Part shown: one piece after another, positions 22,763 through 25,839 of the stretch | How the letters are laid out: every line of letters starts with the position of its first letter | How positions within the stretch are numbered: the first letter of the stretch is position 1 | NCBI GenBank assembly: GCA_934668345.1 | Contig: CAKUNE010000009.1 | Span: forward strand, 1-25,839 | Length of the DNA: 25,839 bases | From: an uncultured Collinsella sp. | GTDB taxonomy: Bacteria > Actinomycetota > Coriobacteriia > Coriobacteriales > Coriobacteriaceae | Direction of reading: 5' to 3' | The notes under the pieces: model-generated | Seen by the model: the letters and a program-made list of their open reading frames with translations, nothing else | What the model was told of the DNA's origin: nothing | The model's database searches: none | Program-made: the position numbers and the translations under genes

Positions 22763-23446
22763 TTAGATGCCGGCGATTGCGAAGTTGAGCAGCCACTCGG
22801 CCAGCGGATACACGGTAACGTCGAAATAGCGGCCGATTACATCGATGCCGGTCCACATAGGCAGCAGGTACAGCACCAGGATGAGGATGGGCATAGCGTA
22901 TTGCTGCAGACGGTAATAGTTGTTGAGCGCCCTGCCTTTGAGGAACGGCACGATGATCGACGAGCCATCGAGCGGCGGGATCGGGATGAGGTTGAAGAAC
23001 GCGAGTGACAGGTTGACCACGATAAACGTGGCGCCGAAGTTCATGATTTGGGACGCAACGGCAAAGGACATGCTTGCGTAGAGGTTGCCATAGGCCAGGT
23101 GCATGAGGGCTGCGGCCAGGCATGCGAGTGCGATGTTCGACGTGGGGCCGGCCGCGCTCACCAGGACCTCGTCGCGCTTGGGGTGCTTGAGGTTGTTGAG
23201 GTAGACGGGTACCGGCTTGGCAAAGGCGAATACCGGGCCTCCGGCGGCGAGCATAAGCAGCGGCAGGAGGATGGTGCCAAACGGGTCGATGTGGTTGAGC
23301 GGGTTGAGCGAGACGCGGCCGCGCGAACGGGCCGTCTTGTCGCCGAGCGCCCAGGCCGCGGCGGCGTGCGCGCTCTCGTGGATCACGATGCCTATGATGA
23401 CGGCGACGGCGCTGGCGAGCAGGTTCATGAGGTAGCTGCTGGACAT
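22763..23446 (-). CDS. Site-2-type zinc metalloprotease (peptidase M50), membrane-embedded
   Basis: This 227-residue integral membrane protein has four to six helices. The zinc motif is HESAH with H23, E24 and H27 in the first helix. The third-ligand motif appears as NLIPIPPLDGS in a later helix. It belongs to the short M50 group without a PDZ domain, common next to scpA and trpS in Gram-positive bacteria. The substrate is unknown, though intramembrane cleavage of a membrane protein is expected. GGGGAG precedes the ATG. It lies nine bases after the small membrane protein gene upstream. Confidence 0.9.
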   Translation of the reverse strand: MSSSYLMNLLASAVAVIIGIVIHESAHAAAAWALGDKTARSRGRVSLNPLNHIDPFGTILLPLLMLAAGGPVFAFAKPVPVYLNNLKHPKRDEVLVSAAGPTSNIALACLAAALMHLAYGNLYASMSFAVASQIMNFGATFIVVNLSLAFFNLIPIPPLDGSSIIVPFLKGRALNNYYRLQQYAMPILILVLYLLPMWTGIDVIGRYFDVTVYPLAEWLLNFAIAGI

Positions 23447-23455
23447 GGCGCTCCC

Positions 23456-23752
23456 CTAGCGGACGCGGCGCGAGGCGCGCGTGAGTAGGTAGTCGGCCAC
23501 AAACAGGATGACGGCCACGATGGCGTAATCCAGACGGAACACGCCGCCAAAAGGCGACGTGATGACGCCGTAGCCGGCAATGGCGCTCGGCAGGGCGCGC
23601 GAAAGCTCAACGACAAAGCCGACGATCTGCAGCTTGGCGGTGAGACCGCTAAAGCACAGCAGCACGGTCATCGCGCTCATAAAGATGCCGCAGATGCGAC
23701 AGGCGATGGCGATGATGCTCATCGCCACGGCGGCGGCCTTACGAGAGTTCAC
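23456..23752 (-). CDS. Small membrane protein overlapping the ABC-F gene end
   Basis: With GTG at 23752 the product is 98 residues and has three likely transmembrane helices (about 8-34, 41-62 and 74-91) with a basic end RASRRVR. GTG was chosen because GGAG lies seven bases before it and the reading frame further upstream lies inside the ABC-F gene with shadow-like composition. The gene overlaps the ABC-F stop by 14 bases, so expression is probably coupled. I recognise no family. It could be a lineage-specific membrane protein. Confidence 0.65.
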   Translation of the reverse strand: MNSRKAAAVAMSIIAIACRICGIFMSAMTVLLCFSGLTAKLQIVGFVVELSRALPSAIAGYGVITSPFGGVFRLDYAIVAVILFVADYLLTRASRRVR

Positions 23753-25772
23753 GCGCGGTCTCCTCTTCGATCTGGGTGGAAAGCTCCAGCCATTCATCCT
23801 CGAGCTTGGGTAGCTCTTGCTTAAGGCCGTTATATTCCCCCAGCGCGGCGTTGAACTTGTCTTGATCGGCATAAAGCTCTTCGCTTGCCATCAATTCCAT
23901 AAGCTCGTCATAGCGGGCGCGCTTTTTGTCGAGCTCGGCCTCGATCTTCTTGAGCTGGTTGCGCACGCCCTTGAGCTTTTTGTTGAGCGCAGCGCGGGCC
24001 TGGGCTTCGGCGCGTTTTTGCTCCTTGGTCTTTTTGCCTTCGGCAGGCTTGGAAGCGGCGGCGGGTGCATCGGGCTGGACCGCGGTGACCTTGGCGGACT
24101 TGGCCGTGGCCGGCGCACTCTCCCCTGCTGCCTCGGCGGCGGCGCGGGCTGCGAGGTCCTCGCGCTTGTAGAGGTAGTAGTCGTAGTCGCCGTCATAGAC
24201 CGTGACCTTGCCATCGCGGATGTCGATCACGCGGTTGGCAACGGCGCGCACCAGGTGCTCGTCGTGGCTGATCAGCACGATGGTGCCGGGGAAGTTTTGC
24301 AGGGCGTTCTCGAGCATATCCACCGAGTCGATGTCCAGGTGGTTGGTGGGCTCGTCCAGGCACAGGAGCGCCTCGGGGGCCACGAGCATCTTGGCCAGGG
24401 CCAGACGCGCTTTTTCGCCGCCGGAGAGGACGCGGACCTGCTTCTCGATGGAGTCGTTGTCGCTAAACAGGAAGGCGCCCAGCAGGCTGCGCTGCTGCGG
24501 CACGGTCCACTTGGGCGTGACGGTGTCGATCTCCTGCAGGACAGTGTTGGACTCGGTCATGCCCTCGAGTGCGTGCTGGGCGTAGTAGGCCACGCCCACG
24601 TTGGTGCCCAGGTCCCGGGTGCCGGTGGTGGGCGGCTCCAGCCCGGCGATGATCTTCATGAGGGTGGACTTGCCGGCGCCGTTGGGGCCGACGAGCGCCA
24701 CGTGCTCGCCGCGGTAGAGCTTGAGGTCGATATCGCTGTAGATGTGCTTGTCGCCGTAGGACTTGGACACACCCTCGAGGCCCACGACCATGTCGCCGGA
24801 GCGCGGCGGGTCGGGGAACTTAAAGTCGATGTGCTTGTGGCCCTCGGGCAGGATGACGAGTTCCTTTTTGATCTGCTCGATCTTGCGGATGCGCTCCTGG
24901 GCCTGGGCAGCCTTGGTGGGCTTGTAGCGGAACTTGTCGACGAAGACCTGCATATGGGCGATGTCGCGCTCCTGGGCGGCGCGCTTGGCGCGCATCTGCT
25001 CCAGGTTGTCCTCGCGCTGCTTGAGGTAGCTGCTGTAGTTGCCGGTGTAGGTGGTCACGCGGCGGTTTTCGAGAGCAGCGACGTGGTCGACGCAAGCGTC
25101 CATGAAGGCGCGGTCGTGACTGACGATGAGGACGGCGCCGTCGTAGTTGGCGATAAAGCCGCGCAGCCACTGGACGCTTTCGAGGTCCAGGTGGTTGGTG
25201 GGCTCGTCCAGCAGCAGCAGGTCGGGGTGGCGCAGGAAGAGCTTGGCGAGCGCGATGCGCATCTGCCAGCCGCCCGAGAACTCGGAGCACGGGCGCTCAA
25301 AGTCGGTGACCTTAAAGCCCAGGCCGGACAGGATTTTGCGGGCGTTGCTCTCGAGCTCGTAGCCGCCCAGGTGCTCAAAGCGGTCCTGGACCTGGCCGTA
25401 TTCGTTAAGGAGTGCGTCGACGTCCTTGCCCTGCTCGGAGAGCTCGGTGATCTGGGCCTGCAGCTCGTTAGCGCGCTCGCCCATGCGGCGGATTTCCTTG
25501 GCGGCGGCCATGACCTCGGCAAGGATGGTGGTGTCCTTTTGCTCCAGATTGGTTTCCTGCTCTAGGTAGCCCACCTGGCAGTCCTTGGCGTACTGGACCT
25601 GGCCGGCGTCGGGGCTGTCGATGCCCATGATGATCTTGAGCATGGTGGTTTTGCCGGCGCCGTTGGGTCCAACGAGCGCGAAGCGCTCGCCGGGGTTGAT
25701 CTGGAAGGACGCGCTGCTAAAGAGGACGCGTGCGCCGAAGCTTTTTTCGATCTTGTCGACCAGGAGGATCAT
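23739..25772 (-). CDS. ABC-F family ATPase (translation factor type)
   Basis: This 677-residue soluble protein has two ATP-binding cassettes and no membrane part. Cassette 1 has Walker [10 protein letters not shown] (35-43), signature [13 protein letters not shown] and Walker [13 protein letters not shown]. The charged linker that reaches the ribosomal P-site follows ([20 protein letters not shown] region). Cassette 2 has [25 protein letters not shown] and [11 protein letters not shown]. An Ala/Lys-rich hinge leads to a C-terminal coiled coil (about 590-675), as in Uup and related ABC-F proteins. Members act on ribosomes to rescue stalled elongation or protect against antibiotics. A housekeeping role is more likely here because the context is core, but resistance cannot be excluded from sequence. 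AAAGG precedes the ATG. Confidence 0.93.
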   Translation of the reverse strand: MILLVDKIEKSFGARVLFSSASFQINPGERFALVGPNGAGKTTMLKIIMGIDSPDAGQVQYAKDCQVGYLEQETNLEQKDTTILAEVMAAAKEIRRMGERANELQAQITELSEQGKDVDALLNEYGQVQDRFEHLGGYELESNARKILSGLGFKVTDFERPCSEFSGGWQMRIALAKLFLRHPDLLLLDEPTNHLDLESVQWLRGFIANYDGAVLIVSHDRAFMDACVDHVAALENRRVTTYTGNYSSYLKQREDNLEQMRAKRAAQERDIAHMQVFVDKFRYKPTKAAQAQERIRKIEQIKKELVILPEGHKHIDFKFPDPPRSGDMVVGLEGVSKSYGDKHIYSDIDLKLYRGEHVALVGPNGAGKSTLMKIIAGLEPPTTGTRDLGTNVGVAYYAQHALEGMTESNTVLQEIDTVTPKWTVPQQRSLLGAFLFSDNDSIEKQVRVLSGGEKARLALAKMLVAPEALLCLDEPTNHLDIDSVDMLENALQNFPGTIVLISHDEHLVRAVANRVIDIRDGKVTVYDGDYDYYLYKREDLAARAAAEAAGESAPATAKSAKVTAVQPDAPAAASKPAEGKKTKEQKRAEAQARAALNKKLKGVRNQLKKIEAELDKKRARYDELMELMASEELYADQDKFNAALGEYNGLKQELPKLEDEWLELSTQIEEETARELS

Positions 25773-25803
25773 GCTGCCGCCTTTGACCTTGTGTGCCTAT
25801 ATG

Positions 25804-25831
25804 AAAAAAGGCCCCAACTTGCGTTGGAGCC
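25804..25831 (-). terminator. Terminator of a minus-strand gene beyond the right edge
   Basis: On the minus strand GGCTCCAAC, loop GCAA and GTTGGGGCC (8 of 9 pairs) are followed by six T. It lies about 30 bases before the ABC-F start, so it ends the previous transcript and implies a new promoter close to the ABC-F gene. Confidence 0.85.
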
Positions 25832-25839
25832 TCATTCAA

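Noticed and set aside
23817..25565. A 582-codon plus-strand frame opposite the ABC-F gene
   Set aside because: It is low-complexity Leu/Val/Gly/His sequence with no domain; the minus-strand ABC-F motifs explain the region fully.

Overview
The window is about 25.8 kb of bacterial DNA with high G+C in its coding parts. Gene content and order fit a Gram-positive actinobacterium of the class Coriobacteriia, most likely Collinsella or a close relative. That placement is inferred from the packed scpA-scpB-rluB-cmk-plsC-ispH-der-plsY-gpsA block and from codon use; no marker gene was compared.

It has two very different halves. From about 8.5 kb to the right end is an ordinary chromosomal core. A tRNA-Pro(GGG) with its own promoter and terminator is followed by sixteen densely packed genes, all on the minus strand. 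In transcription order these are an ABC-F ATPase, a small membrane protein, a site-2-type metalloprotease, scpA, scpB, rluB, cmk, plsC, ispH, a DUF512/PDZ radical-SAM-like protein, der, plsY, gpsA, rpe, a NifS-type cysteine desulfurase, a Nif3-like protein, a coiled-coil zinc-ribbon protein and coaBC. Many overlap by 4 to 14 bases or lie under 20 bases apart, so long co-transcribed units are likely. Together they serve chromosome segregation, ribosome assembly and modification, phospholipid synthesis (gpsA, plsY, plsC), isoprenoids (ispH), coenzyme A (coaBC) and sulfur transfer.

From 1 to about 8.5 kb is an accessory region. It holds gene remnants (a 3' fragment at 307-486, a DEDDh exonuclease fragment at 3577-3912, a thioredoxin-fold fragment with an in-frame stop at 4613-4819), small secreted or membrane proteins, and a one-polypeptide ABC exporter with a small membrane-anchored partner. 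It also holds two divergent loci encoding DUF6273 domains. One DUF6273 protein is a cytoplasm-anchored zinc-ribbon protein. The other starts with a Flp/class III prepilin signal and carries a run of ten G in its first codons.

The most interesting signal is that G10 run. It lies between two closely spaced ATG codons in different frames and the prepilin signal, which is the layout expected of a phase-variable surface protein. A second is the roughly 260-base stretch of regularly spaced hairpins and direct repeats, ending in three TTGCTTAA boxes, between that gene and the 3' end of tRNA-Pro. No integrase, transposase, CRISPR array or reverse transcriptase was seen in the window.
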